This document shows, in pieces, positions 43,236 through 52,962 of a stretch of DNA of 64,000 nt (position 1 is its first letter; each line of letters begins with the position of its first letter). The stretch lies in contig CAUBIC010000001.1 in NCBI GenBank assembly GCA_958435945.1, positions 1-64,000 on the forward strand. The letters run 5' to 3'. Origin of the DNA: an uncultured Collinsella sp. (GTDB lineage Bacteria; Actinomycetota; Coriobacteriia; Coriobacteriales; Coriobacteriaceae). A program made the translations under genes and the position numbers. The notes under the pieces were generated by a model. It was not told the DNA's origin. It saw nothing but the letters and a program-made list of their open reading frames with translations, and did no database searches.

Positions 43236-46200
43236 ATGGCTATGTGGGATCTCAACTGCCAATCGAATCCGTCGTCTGCGGACGACAAGGAGCTCGCTCC
43301 CTATCTTGCACGTCAAAAGGCGATGCGCGAGTTTTTTGAGCGTGCGCTGTTTGCCCCCAAGGATCAGGGCAACAATGGCCTGTACTTTTTGGGCGCCACG
43401 ACGGGCTCGGGTAAAAACTATACGGCCGAGCAGGTCACAGCCGACCTCATCGCCGGTGGCTGGGACGATTCGGGCTGTTTTAACAAGTGCCCGGGCCGTC
43501 GTTACCTGGTGTTTGTGGTGCCGGGTAAGGACAACCGCGACAACTACGTTGCGAGCGTGCGCAAATTGCTGGTTGAACAGGGCATGGATGGCGATGCCGC
43601 GCAGCGCATGGTGTTCGATCTTCCGCGTGCGGGCGATAACATCCTGCATTGGATTGAGACTACGCGCGGTAAGGGCGCCGTGGGCGTGCGCGACATTCCG
43701 TGTCCCATCGAGGCGGACGACGAGAGCTCTCATCGCATCATTAAGCGAGCGTGGGGCAACGCGATGGAGATCGCCGATGACCTTTTGGGCATCCTTGACA
43801 CTCGAAATCGTCTGGGAGGTGTTGCAGACCGTTTGACCCCCGCCCTTCGCGACAAGCTATCGTCGGCGGATGCGAGCTTGCGTTGGGCTGTGAGCCACGA
43901 GCTCAAAAACATCACGCGCGGCATGGAGGTGATCCCCCAGATTTGGCCGTCTGCCCTGCTCAATGACGAGAGCATACCGCATGTGATTGCCCTGACGCCG
44001 CAAAAGCTCATCAATAGGATCGATACAGTGACCGGTGCAGGCGTTGTGTTCTTTAACGCAATGGCTGCCGAGAAGGGCCTGTTTATCTTTGATGAAATCG
44101 ACCACATGAAGGCCGACATACTGTCGACGCTGACAGACGATCCCGTGACGTTTCAACCGGACGAAGTATTGCGTATCCTCGATCGTCATTTTAACGGCGG
44201 TGTGGTGGACCCCTTGCTACTGGGGAATCGAGATCAATGGATGGCGGTCTATACGCACGCTTCCACGTCGGGCGATCACAAAGGGTCAAACGCCGAGAGG
44301 AACAGGGTTTCGCGGGCGAGCGTAGAGGAAGATGCCGAAGAAATCGCCAAGGATGCCAAGAAAATTCAAAAGGCACTCGCCTCTTGTATTAAGGACATGA
44401 AACTGCGTCCGCCTTTTGCGCTGTCTGACGAGGCGAAAGAAGAGCAGCTCTCCGGTCGACATCTGTTTGGCAGCGACGATATTTCGGTGGGCGACAACTC
44501 GGCGAATCCGTTGCGCTTCAAACTCAATGAGGGCGGTACTCGCAATATGATTATCACTCGCGGAGGGAGTGGGCAGCAAACCGTCAGCAAGGCGGTGCGT
44601 CGTGCACGCGGTCTGGTCAGGATGGTGGTGGGTCATCTCGCCCGTTGCGCCACGCTTATGGACAAGCTGTACTACGGCAGCATTTCGTACAAGGACGACC
44701 TTTCGCGCAAGAACATCATCGATGCCCTGGGCATTAGGAACAACCAGACCAGCGAGAAGTATTTTTGGGATTCGTTGATGCTGGCGCTGTTCTTTAAAGA
44801 TCGCAAGAATGACGAGATCGATGCCGCCGACGACTCGATGTATGCGCGTGGTGTCGATTATCTAGTGATGGAAACCACCATCGAGCACATGTTTACCACG
44901 TACCTAACCAGCCACGGCATTGAGCGCATGCCCGAGGCCTACCTTGCCTCCATTGCCGCCAAAGCGCCTTGCGTGTGCATGAGCGCAACATGGAGTGCGC
45001 CGACCGTCAAAAACTTCAACCTCGATTACCTTGACGAGGTTCATGGCGTGGTTCGCAAGGACGCTTGGATTGGCGAGCTCAACCAGGAAATCGTGCGACA
45101 GACTAAGCTGTTTAACAAACAGGCTGCGAAGGAGTACGACGTCGATATTGCCTGGGTGGATGAGTCCAAGGAAATTGCCGGCATGGTCGCGCTGGCAGGC
45201 GGCGCCTTTGGCGGCATCATTGTGTCGCCCGACGAGGTGTACGAGCGCGCGATGCGGTTCTTTGACGGGATTGGCGTGAGTGAGGGACTTGCGGTGCGCT
45301 TGCGCTTAAAGATTGCTGACAGGGTGGGCGTGAGCGACGCCAAGAGCATCGAGTTTGAGCTGAAGCGCCTGAGCAAGACGCTTGTTGCCGTGAGCACTTG
45401 GGCCTGTGGTGTGGCGCGTAACGAGCAACGGGCGGGAGCCGTTTTTACCACGCGCCACATGGGAAACCATGGCGAATTCAATAGTCTGGCGCTGGATCTT
45501 GCGCGCGAGATTGTCGCGGAGCTGGTGATTAGAAACATCAAGTGCCCCGAGATGTCGTACGAGAAATCGCTTGAGGCCGCCAAGGACATGGTGCCGTGCT
45601 TTAACGCTGCGGAATGGGATGCAGGTTGGCGTGGCGCTCAAAAACGTCTCGAGCTGGGCCAGCCGACCCTGATGTTTATCAATCTTTCGGCCGGTGGCTT
45701 TTCCAAGAATCTCAAATACAAGGTGCCGGAGAATCTGTGCGACATGGTTCATCAGGTCGATTGCGGCTTTGAAAATGCCGACCGTCGCCCCAAGATGGAT
45801 CTTGATTTCTTATATATCGAGTCGCCCACAAGTCGTTTGACCTGGGGAGTGGAGATCAACTCAAATAAGTTTGTCCAGCAGGCGCTGCTTGGCGTGGTGG
45901 AGCAGGAGGAACTGGTAGCGCGCGGCGAGGTTCCGTTTACTCAAAAGCGCCGGAACGTACGGATGCTTCTATCTGGCGTTAATAAGAGCCTGCCGGTGCG
46001 CGACACCCTCTCTTATCAGGTCGAAGGCGCTCGCATTGTGGCACAGGCTGTGGGTCGCCTGATGCGCACGAGTGTAAAGATGCCTTGCGTGCAGGTGCTG
46101 CTCGACCGCGAGATTGCGAACGATTGCAACTTTTCGTTCTTGCATGATTTGCCGATGGGCTACGAGCTTGAGCAGGTGGTTGGTGCCTGCGCCGCTGCCA

Positions 46201-47168
46201 ACAACCATATGACGGACAACAAGGAACACGCTGCCGTTAAGCAGCAGAACCTTGCCGCCTTTAGGAACAACCTTGCCAAGCAAAAGCACGAAAAGCTGGC
46301 GTGGAAAGTTACCTCGCTAAACGCCGGGGACGAAGATCTCACTGCTTTTGATGGCGAGCGCGACTTTTACCTGCATCATTTTTGCCTGCCGTGGGAAGAT
46401 CTCGCGCAATACCCAGAGCGCCGGAGTACCGCGCTGCGCATGTCGCATGCTGCAAATGGCTATGCCTATGCAGAAGGCGGGGCATGCAAGGTGCCGCACT
46501 TTGAATTCCCTAGCTACGATGGTGAGCCCGTCGAGCAGATTGCTGCTCGTCTGGAGGATCGTTGCCACTGCAAGGAGGGCTTAAAGGGCGCGACGGTTCG
46601 CCAGGTGAGCCAGGCGGCGGCGCGCGTACCCGAGCTGCTGTCAATTCGCGAAGTGCGTGAGCGTTGGTCGAGCGACGGGGTGCCCACAACGCTGCAGCCG
46701 GCGGCGACGGCGCACATGACGCCCTATATGTTCCAGGCGGTCTACCTGGGTGAGCTGGGAGAATCTGCCGGAAGGGCAATCTTTGAGGCATATTACGACG
46801 GCCGCTATTCGCTTACGCGTGGCGATGCGGCACACGCCGAGACAGGTGGCGACTTTGAGGTGCTCGATGCTGCTGGCAACACGACCGGGGTATGGATCGA
46901 TTTTAAGCACTATCGCATCGGTGCCTATATCGCTTATGTTCGCGACGGTCGCGAGGCGTCGGATGCCGAGCGCTTTAGGGCGAAGGCTCAAAAGGTTGGG
47001 GCGAAACGCCTGCTAATCGTCAACGTTTTGGCTGATGAGGCAGCGCTTGAGTGCGTGCCCAAGGCACTCGATGCTGAGGGGACTGTGTTCTCCGTTCCTT
47101 ATATGGCCGCCGACGGTGCAATCAATTTGGAGATGATGGAGGCGATCGGCCGTGCAATCGAAGCATAA
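43236..47168 (+). CDS. SF2 helicase with C-terminal PD-(D/E)XK nuclease
   Basis: 1310-aa protein. Helicase motifs in order: Walker A FLGATTGSGKNYT (about 53-61), VFVVPGKDNRDNY (Ia-like), VIALTPQKLINR, Walker B IFDEIDHMKAD at 286-289, motif III CMSATWS at 583-587, and motif VI QAVGRLMRT at 937-945. After about 1100 a separate domain has DFEVLDAAGNTTGVWIDFKHYRI, with D1222-F-K1224 fitting the catalytic pair of PD-(D/E)XK enzymes. The start has GGAGG seven bases upstream. It overlaps the next gene by 17 bp, so the two form one system. Architecture matches helicase/REase partners of pPIWI-RE-like modules. Confidence 0.75.
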   Translation: MAMWDLNCQSNPSSADDKELAPYLARQKAMREFFERALFAPKDQGNNGLYFLGATTGSGKNYTAEQVTADLIAGGWDDSGCFNKCPGRRYLVFVVPGKDNRDNYVASVRKLLVEQGMDGDAAQRMVFDLPRAGDNILHWIETTRGKGAVGVRDIPCPIEADDESSHRIIKRAWGNAMEIADDLLGILDTRNRLGGVADRLTPALRDKLSSADASLRWAVSHELKNITRGMEVIPQIWPSALLNDESIPHVIALTPQKLINRIDTVTGAGVVFFNAMAAEKGLFIFDEIDHMKADILSTLTDDPVTFQPDEVLRILDRHFNGGVVDPLLLGNRDQWMAVYTHASTSGDHKGSNAERNRVSRASVEEDAEEIAKDAKKIQKALASCIKDMKLRPPFALSDEAKEEQLSGRHLFGSDDISVGDNSANPLRFKLNEGGTRNMIITRGGSGQQTVSKAVRRARGLVRMVVGHLARCATLMDKLYYGSISYKDDLSRKNIIDALGIRNNQTSEKYFWDSLMLALFFKDRKNDEIDAADDSMYARGVDYLVMETTIEHMFTTYLTSHGIERMPEAYLASIAAKAPCVCMSATWSAPTVKNFNLDYLDEVHGVVRKDAWIGELNQEIVRQTKLFNKQAAKEYDVDIAWVDESKEIAGMVALAGGAFGGIIVSPDEVYERAMRFFDGIGVSEGLAVRLRLKIADRVGVSDAKSIEFELKRLSKTLVAVSTWACGVARNEQRAGAVFTTRHMGNHGEFNSLALDLAREIVAELVIRNIKCPEMSYEKSLEAAKDMVPCFNAAEWDAGWRGAQKRLELGQPTLMFINLSAGGFSKNLKYKVPENLCDMVHQVDCGFENADRRPKMDLDFLYIESPTSRLTWGVEINSNKFVQQALLGVVEQEELVARGEVPFTQKRRNVRMLLSGVNKSLPVRDTLSYQVEGARIVAQAVGRLMRTSVKMPCVQVLLDREIANDCNFSFLHDLPMGYELEQVVGACAAANNHMTDNKEHAAVKQQNLAAFRNNLAKQKHEKLAWKVTSLNAGDEDLTAFDGERDFYLHHFCLPWEDLAQYPERRSTALRMSHAANGYAYAEGGACKVPHFEFPSYDGEPVEQIAARLEDRCHCKEGLKGATVRQVSQAAARVPELLSIREVRERWSSDGVPTTLQPAATAHMTPYMFQAVYLGELGESAGRAIFEAYYDGRYSLTRGDAAHAETGGDFEVLDAAGNTTGVWIDFKHYRIGAYIAYVRDGREASDAERFRAKAQKVGAKRLLIVNVLADEAALECVPKALDAEGTVFSVPYMAADGAINLEMMEAIGRAIEA

Positions 47169-49047
47169 CCAGCCGTGCGGTTTGGGAGACATCGCCGTAT
47201 CAGAGCTCGTGTTGCAGCTCGATGCCGCTGCTGCCGAGGAGCGCTACTCGGTCTTTTGGTGCAACGTCGGCGATGCGGGCAAGCATGCCGTGGCGAACTT
47301 TATGGCCGATGTGTGCCAGACGGGCAAGGTCGTCGCGCTCACGCAGCTTGCAGACAACCGCGTCTTTCTGATGGTCAAAGCGGGCGTGCAGACGGGCGAC
47401 CTTAATGCCTCGCTTTATCAGGAGCAGATAGTTCCGATTAAAACTAATTGGAACGAGTTGGACGATTACGTTGCGCTCCGCTTGCTGTTCAACTCCTGCT
47501 CTCAGTTTGAGGGGATTGAGGACGAAGTTCCCAATGACACCGGGCACCTGTATGTCATTAGCGCCAAGGGTGCCCGCCGCGATGCTGTCGAAAGCGACGG
47601 AAGGGGACCTGCCAAGATCGAAACGGTTGAAATCGTTATCGATGAGGATTGCACCTTTGATCTTAAGATTCGGACGTTTACCAAGCGCCGTGTGCTTATT
47701 GGCAGGGCACAAGGTGACGAGAAAGAGCTCGAAAAGATTAAGAGCCAAGTGGGCTACAGGCTATCGCCCGTGGCGACGATGGTGCTTGCCCACGAACAAA
47801 AAGACGAGTACATCCTGCGCCGAGCCAAGGGCGACAAGCCGTCCAAGCGCCGTGATCTGACGTTCTCGGCCCAGGCGGACAAGGTCGCCTATACCAAGAA
47901 GGGCATTTTGTATCGAGAGCTGCAGATTCTCGAACGCCGTTACAGCGACTTCGCCCGGGTGACGCTCATGGAATACCCGCGTAAGAGTTTCTACGAGGTG
48001 CTCAAGGTTGATGAGTACGCGCGCGTGGTTGCGGAGCGCATGGCGGGGCGGCGAATCGTGGTGTCGTTTGCGCGCAATGGGCTTGCCGAAGTGGCGCGCC
48101 AGCTGGCCGATCGACTTAACGATTCCTCGTGGGGCGTTCGCGCAACGTATGGCGGAAGGGCCGTGGATTCGCGGGCGCTGAACCTTGTCGTTGTGCCCAA
48201 TGAGGTTGCTGAGGACGACGGCTATGCCTTACATGCTGGCGTGGTGGAACAGCACGTGACACCGGATGTGTGCGAGCCACTGTTTAAGGTGGCGCCAAAG
48301 CAAAAGGATCGCAATGCGCAAGAGGCGATCCTGGGCGCCATGCTCAAAGAACTGCTGGTAAAGCAGGATGTTGTCGACGAGCGGGTGACGGCGTTTGATC
48401 TTGATGCTTTGGATATTGAGTCGGTGACGGTGTGTGGCTTGGTCGATGTGCCGCATAAAACAAAGGACAAGATTGAGCTGGATTCGCGTATCGCTACGTT
48501 GGCGATTGGCGCGGATGGGGGCATGCGCTATGCCTCACATTCGGCAGAGGATGGTCCCGAGGACGAGATGGAGCTCGATCTGCTGACCGCGGACGGCAAA
48601 CTCGATAAGGGCGCCTATGTCTTTGACGTGCATGCGAACGGGCAGTCTATGCTTGCGCGCGTGCGGGATACGGGACTGACGACGTTTTCCAATAACTTTA
48701 TGGCCCTGGTGGGTGAGCATCAACTCACAGGCAAAGCAGGGCGTAAGAAAGAGATTTTCGAGAGCTACAACTCGCCTTATTACGGCATTGGAACGTTCGA
48801 GCGTGCGGGCAAGACTTGCTATTTTGTGGGCGTCAACAACGGCACCCAGGAGGATATGGCGACTGCGATTCACGTGCGTTCGATTGAGGTACTCGACGGC
48901 GATGATTTGTCTGAGTTGTTGGTTCAGCTGGCCAACATAGGCCTTTCGCGCTATAAGGCTCCGTCCGTGTGGCCGATTCCGGTCAAGTATCTCAACGAGT
49001 GCGCTGCGCGTGAGGGCGCGGTAGAGGATGGCGGTGGCGACAAGTGA
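47152..49047 (+). CDS. Partner of the helicase-nuclease, possible PIWI-like protein
   Basis: 631-aa protein, GTG start at 47152 with GGAGG nine bases upstream. No motif gives a firm family. The middle has a MID-like run: VVSFARNGLAEVARQLADRL, LNLVVVPNEVAEDDGYALHA, then GVVEQHVTPD, as Argonaute-like proteins have after the Rossmann core. The end, YFVGVNNGTQEDMATAIHVR ... GLSRYKAPSVWPIPVKYLNE, recalls the PIWI C-terminal Arg-Pro-x-Pro strand. RNase H catalytic Asp residues are not evident. Coupled to the helicase-nuclease gene, it may be the nucleic-acid-sensing part. PIWI assignment is tentative; it could be a novel fold. Confidence 0.4.
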   Translation: MQSKHNQPCGLGDIAVSELVLQLDAAAAEERYSVFWCNVGDAGKHAVANFMADVCQTGKVVALTQLADNRVFLMVKAGVQTGDLNASLYQEQIVPIKTNWNELDDYVALRLLFNSCSQFEGIEDEVPNDTGHLYVISAKGARRDAVESDGRGPAKIETVEIVIDEDCTFDLKIRTFTKRRVLIGRAQGDEKELEKIKSQVGYRLSPVATMVLAHEQKDEYILRRAKGDKPSKRRDLTFSAQADKVAYTKKGILYRELQILERRYSDFARVTLMEYPRKSFYEVLKVDEYARVVAERMAGRRIVVSFARNGLAEVARQLADRLNDSSWGVRATYGGRAVDSRALNLVVVPNEVAEDDGYALHAGVVEQHVTPDVCEPLFKVAPKQKDRNAQEAILGAMLKELLVKQDVVDERVTAFDLDALDIESVTVCGLVDVPHKTKDKIELDSRIATLAIGADGGMRYASHSAEDGPEDEMELDLLTADGKLDKGAYVFDVHANGQSMLARVRDTGLTTFSNNFMALVGEHQLTGKAGRKKEIFESYNSPYYGIGTFERAGKTCYFVGVNNGTQEDMATAIHVRSIEVLDGDDLSELLVQLANIGLSRYKAPSVWPIPVKYLNECAAREGAVEDGGGDK

Positions 49048-49200
49048 TGGTGTTGCGCAATTATCGCTCCTAGAACTTTTTGAAATTACGCTTGCATTGT
49101 AAAAGGGGAGAACATATACTGCAGCCATAGCACATCAGATGGGGTCTCAAAAAGAGACCAAGCAAACGAGTTTTCAGTTTATGTTGAGAGGTACTTGAGC

Positions 49201-49394
49201 ATGACCAGCAGAATTTCCCCCTTTACAACGACAATACCGACCATATCGATCTCAATACCATCTACGGTTGCAGTATTGGTTCTAAGGCCGAGAACTACAT
49301 GTTCGCTCAAGATGATCTAGAGCTTAGCTCCGAAGATTATGAGTACCTGAATGATATTGAGCGCGAGCGGGAGTATGAGCTCGGCATCCGCTGA
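49201..49394 (+). pseudogene. Frameshifted small gene
   Basis: ATG 49201 with GAGAGG upstream begins MTSRISP. After the CCCCCTTT run (49215-49224), the sensible frame is shifted by one: YNDNTDHIDLNTIYGCSIGS then KAENYMFAQDDLELSSEDYE and YLNDIEREREYELGIR, stop at 49392. Removing one base in the run gives a continuous 64-residue acidic protein. The rest of the 466-bp gap (49048-49513) is AT-rich with no other gene. Confidence 0.45.
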
Positions 49395-49513
49395 TGGATG
49401 TGGGCTTGTCTCCAACTCCTCCGATTTAATTACCCCGTTATCACCTCTTTTTAGCGGGGCATATTGGATCGATTATGTGTCAAACATCAGCTCATCGTGG
49501 GAAGGAATCGGCA

Positions 49514-52500
49514 ATGAGCAAGAACGTGAACAAGAACATCAATGGCGGCGCTGCGGGTAAGGCGAAGGCCGCCGGGCGTATGGCGACAGTTGCTGCGGCA
49601 ACGATCGCCATGACGGGCGGGTCGCTGCTGTCTCCGCTGACTGCGGTGGCGCAGGGTGCGAACGGTGCCGACGCTACTGCGAAGCCGGCTGCGGTGCTGT
49701 CTCCGTTGACGAGCGCGGCTGCTGCTAGCGCTGGCGCGGGCACGGTGTCAGCGGTGCAGAAGGTCGCCAACCTGCAGGCTGCGGTCGATGCGGCTCGCGC
49801 TAAGGCCGCTGCTGCCAAGGCCGATTTGGATGCGGCCGCCGCTCCTTACGACGCCGCCGCTGCCAACCAGCAGCAGGCTCAGAGCGCCTACGATGCGGCC
49901 CGTGGCACAAGCGACGCTGCCGCTTCTGCAGCTTCGGCCGAGCTGGAGCAGCAGATGGGTGCCGCGCAGGACAAGGCCGATGCGGACGTGAAGGCGCTCG
50001 AGGACGCTCAAGCTGCACTCGATGCCGCAAAGAGGGATCTGACGGACAAGGGTGAAGCCCTGACCGCTGCCCAGAAGACCGCCGACGATGCCCAGGCTGC
50101 GCTCAAGTCCGCGCAGGCCGCTGCTGCCGATGCCACGCCCGAGGCTGTTGCCGCGGCTCAGGCCGCTGCCGAGCAGGCCGCGAGCGAGCTGGAGCAGGCA
50201 AAGCAGCAGGCCGCCGACGCGCAGGTCAGGCTTTCGAATGCCCAGGCTGGCGTTGATGCCGCCGCGGCCAAACAGCAGGACGCGCAAGGCAAGCTTTCGG
50301 CAGCTCAGCAGGCAAAGGATGCGGCCGATAAGGATGTGAATGCCGCTCAGGCGAGCTATGACGCCGCCAAGGCCGATCTCGACCGTGCCGAGCAGGGTGC
50401 CGCGGGCCCGGAGTACGAGGCTGCCAAGGCCAAGGTGGACGCCGCCGCTGCCGCGCTGGACGCCGCCAAGTCGGTCCAGGCGCAGCGCGAGGGCGAACTC
50501 GCTGCTGCCTCGCAGGAAGTGACCACTGCCGAGGGTGAGGTGCAGGCTGCTCAGCAGGCGCTCGCCGTCCAGCAGCAGGCTGCGGCTGACGCGCAGTCCA
50601 AGTTGGACGCTGCCACGGCTGCTGCGACCGCGGCAGACGCCGCCGTCGATCAGGCTAAGGCCGAGCATGCCAATGCGCTTGCGGCGCTGGCCGACGCTCA
50701 GGCCAAGCTCTCGGCCGCTAAGGACGAGAAGAACGCTGCCGACAAGGCGCTCGACCAGGCAAAGGCTCAAAAGCAGCAGGCCGATCAGGCTGTAGCTCAA
50801 GCGCAGGCCAAGCTCGACGCCGCTCAGGCTACGGCGAACGCCTCGGCGGAAAACTACCGCCAGGGCGCCATTGCGTTCTTTAAGAGCGTGGGTGCCGACG
50901 ATGCGGCGGACCTGATTCTCAACTGCAAATATGCCAGCCTCACCAAGGTGGGCGAGGAGGTTGACGCGACGAGTCTGACCAACATGAAGCAAGCGATTGT
51001 GTGGCTCAAGGCGTGCAACAAGTATCGTGCGAGCGTTGGCCTGGGTGAGCTCAAGGTGACGTATGCCATGATGGCGACCGCGATTGCCGATGCGAATTTC
51101 TCCGATACCAAGACTGCGCACGCCATGCAGTTCAACGTGGGCGAAAACGTGGCGTGGAACTACGGAAGCGACCCGTTCATCCAGTGGGTCGATCAGGAGA
51201 AGGCCGTCTTTGACCGCGCTGCGGCTACGCTGGGAGCGACGGGCCTTACGGGAAAGGCTGCTTTTGATTTCTACGAGCAGCATGGCGACGAAATCGATCG
51301 CTACGTGGCTGCGCATGGCGGGAGCGTGCATACAGTCGGTCACTACATGAATGTGATCGATCCCGATTACACCGTAACGGGTATGGGGGTTTGCACGCGC
51401 GGGACGATGAACCGTTGGCTTACGCAGGCGCAGACGTTCTCTATGTCTGGAGGATGGTACACGAATGCCGCCAATCCGATGACGGTTGCCGAATACGAGG
51501 CTGCGCTTAATGCGTGGTGTGACTCGTTGGCAAATCCTGGGCAGGGCGTGGACGCGGCTCGTCAGGAGCTTTCTGCCGCTCAGGGCGCGGCTGCGCAGGC
51601 TGGCGGCAAGGTGAGCGCCGCGTCGCAGGCCGCCGCTGCAAGGCAGGCTCAAGTCGATGCTGCTGCCGCCGATGTTGACGCTGCTGCCGCTGGGGCCTCG
51701 GATGCCCAGGCTGCCGTGGGGGAGAAGCAGGCCGCGGCTGAGGCCGCTGCGCGTGCCGTGGCTGATGCCCGCGCCGACGTGGACGCTGCCAGCGCTGCGG
51801 TTACCGCGGCGCAGAGTGTCGTGACTGCCAAGTCTGATGAACTCGATGTCGCCAAGGGCAAGGCTGCCGCTGCCCGGCGTGCGCTGGATGCCGCTCGCGC
51901 CGGCGTTGGCGACAAGGAGAGCGCGCTTGCTGCCGCCCAGGACGAGCTGGCTGCGTACTCTGCCGACGTTGCCGCTGCTCAGCGTGCATTTGATGCGGCC
52001 TCGGCGGTGCTCGAGGGGGCGCGTGCCGTTCAGGCTGACGCGCAGGCTGCAGTGAATGCCGCGCAGGGTGCGGCAGGCCAGGCAGATGCCGACGTCGCTG
52101 CTGCCCAGGCCGAGCTTGTTGCCGCCCAGGCTGCTGCGAGCGGTGCCGGCACGGCTGTGACCGCGGCTCAGGCCGCATCCGTCGCGGCTGCTGCTCGTGC
52201 GGCTCAGCTACATGATGCCGCCGCGGCACTTGCTCAGGCGACGGAGGACAAGGCCGCTGCCGATGCTGCTGTTGAGGCAGCGGCTTCGGCGAAGACCGAT
52301 GCCGAGTCTGGCGTGACTGCGGCGGACGACGCCGTAACGGATGCGACCGCTGATCGCGATGCTTCTGCCGCCGCGGTTGCCCGCCTGCGCAGGATCAACC
52401 TTGCCGACGCCATCGCTAGCGGCCGTGCCAACGATGCGGATGAGGCGCTCAACGCTAAGATCGCTGCAGCCCACGATGCCGCCGAGCGCGCCGCAGCTGC

Positions 52501-52864
52501 CAAGATTGAGCTCGACGCTGCCGTTGCTGCGACGGATGCTGTGGCACCTGCCTACTTGGAGGCGCTTGCCAACTATACCGCCGCCAAGGCCGAGCTCGAC
52601 CAGGCTATTGTCGAGCTCAACGCCGAGATCGCTCGCCAAGAGGCCGCCGAGCGCGGGAATGGCGAGCAGACTCAGCCTGCGACGCAGGTGGCGTACCAGG
52701 CCAAGCACATGACCTCGGCGTCCGAGGCCACCACGCAGCAGACGACGATGCCCGCCACGGGCGACGTGTCCAACCTGCTGGGCGAGACGTTCGTAATTGG
52801 AGGCACGGTCCTGGTTGCCGCCGGCGTCTTCCTGTCCGACAAGCGCCGCCAGCTGATCCGTTAG
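49514..52864 (+). CDS. Sortase-anchored coiled-coil protein with central CAP domain
   Basis: 1116-aa surface protein. An N-terminal signal (GRMATVAAATIAMTGGSLLSPLTAVAQG) is followed by about 350 residues of Ala/Gln/Asp-rich coiled coil (AAKADLDAAAAPYDAAAANQ type), a CAP/SCP domain (about 447-670; NKYRASVGLGELKVTYAMM, VGENVAWNYG-like NVGENVAWNYG, HTVGHYMNVI), then a second coiled coil of about 380 residues. It ends TTMPATGDVSN (MPATG at 1078-1082), a hydrophobic helix and KRRQLIR: a sortase signal with M for L. The start has GAAGGA. Possible adhesin or wall-interacting protein; CAP activity unknown. Confidence 0.88.
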   Translation: MSKNVNKNINGGAAGKAKAAGRMATVAAATIAMTGGSLLSPLTAVAQGANGADATAKPAAVLSPLTSAAAASAGAGTVSAVQKVANLQAAVDAARAKAAAAKADLDAAAAPYDAAAANQQQAQSAYDAARGTSDAAASAASAELEQQMGAAQDKADADVKALEDAQAALDAAKRDLTDKGEALTAAQKTADDAQAALKSAQAAAADATPEAVAAAQAAAEQAASELEQAKQQAADAQVRLSNAQAGVDAAAAKQQDAQGKLSAAQQAKDAADKDVNAAQASYDAAKADLDRAEQGAAGPEYEAAKAKVDAAAAALDAAKSVQAQREGELAAASQEVTTAEGEVQAAQQALAVQQQAAADAQSKLDAATAAATAADAAVDQAKAEHANALAALADAQAKLSAAKDEKNAADKALDQAKAQKQQADQAVAQAQAKLDAAQATANASAENYRQGAIAFFKSVGADDAADLILNCKYASLTKVGEEVDATSLTNMKQAIVWLKACNKYRASVGLGELKVTYAMMATAIADANFSDTKTAHAMQFNVGENVAWNYGSDPFIQWVDQEKAVFDRAAATLGATGLTGKAAFDFYEQHGDEIDRYVAAHGGSVHTVGHYMNVIDPDYTVTGMGVCTRGTMNRWLTQAQTFSMSGGWYTNAANPMTVAEYEAALNAWCDSLANPGQGVDAARQELSAAQGAAAQAGGKVSAASQAAAARQAQVDAAAADVDAAAAGASDAQAAVGEKQAAAEAAARAVADARADVDAASAAVTAAQSVVTAKSDELDVAKGKAAAARRALDAARAGVGDKESALAAAQDELAAYSADVAAAQRAFDAASAVLEGARAVQADAQAAVNAAQGAAGQADADVAAAQAELVAAQAAASGAGTAVTAAQAASVAAAARAAQLHDAAAALAQATEDKAAADAAVEAAASAKTDAESGVTAADDAVTDATADRDASAAAVARLRRINLADAIASGRANDADEALNAKIAAAHDAAERAAAAKIELDAAVAATDAVAPAYLEALANYTAAKAELDQAIVELNAEIARQEAAERGNGEQTQPATQVAYQAKHMTSASEATTQQTTMPATGDVSNLLGETFVIGGTVLVAAGVFLSDKRRQLIR

Positions 52865-52934
52865 GGACGGAGGAAAGCGGATCATTTTCGGCGCGCGCCG
52901 CAAGGGCATGGGTCCTGCGGCGCGCGCCGCTTTT
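52863..52934 (+). terminator. Terminator of the surface-protein gene, with GGGACGGAGG repeat
   Basis: CGGCGCGCGCCGCA (52889-52902) pairs perfectly with TGCGGCGCGCGCCG (52916-52929), followed by CTTTTAT. It is preceded by GGGACGGAGGAAAGCGGATC (52864-), a half-copy of the repeat at 56536-56570. Confidence 0.85.
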
Positions 52935-52962
52935 ATCTTCAAGATTAATTAAGGAGGGACAT

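Noticed and set aside
49748..51652. 634-codon minus-strand frame, Leu/Gly/Arg-rich
   Set aside because: Antisense of the repetitive Ala-rich coiled coil; the repeat makes all frames open.
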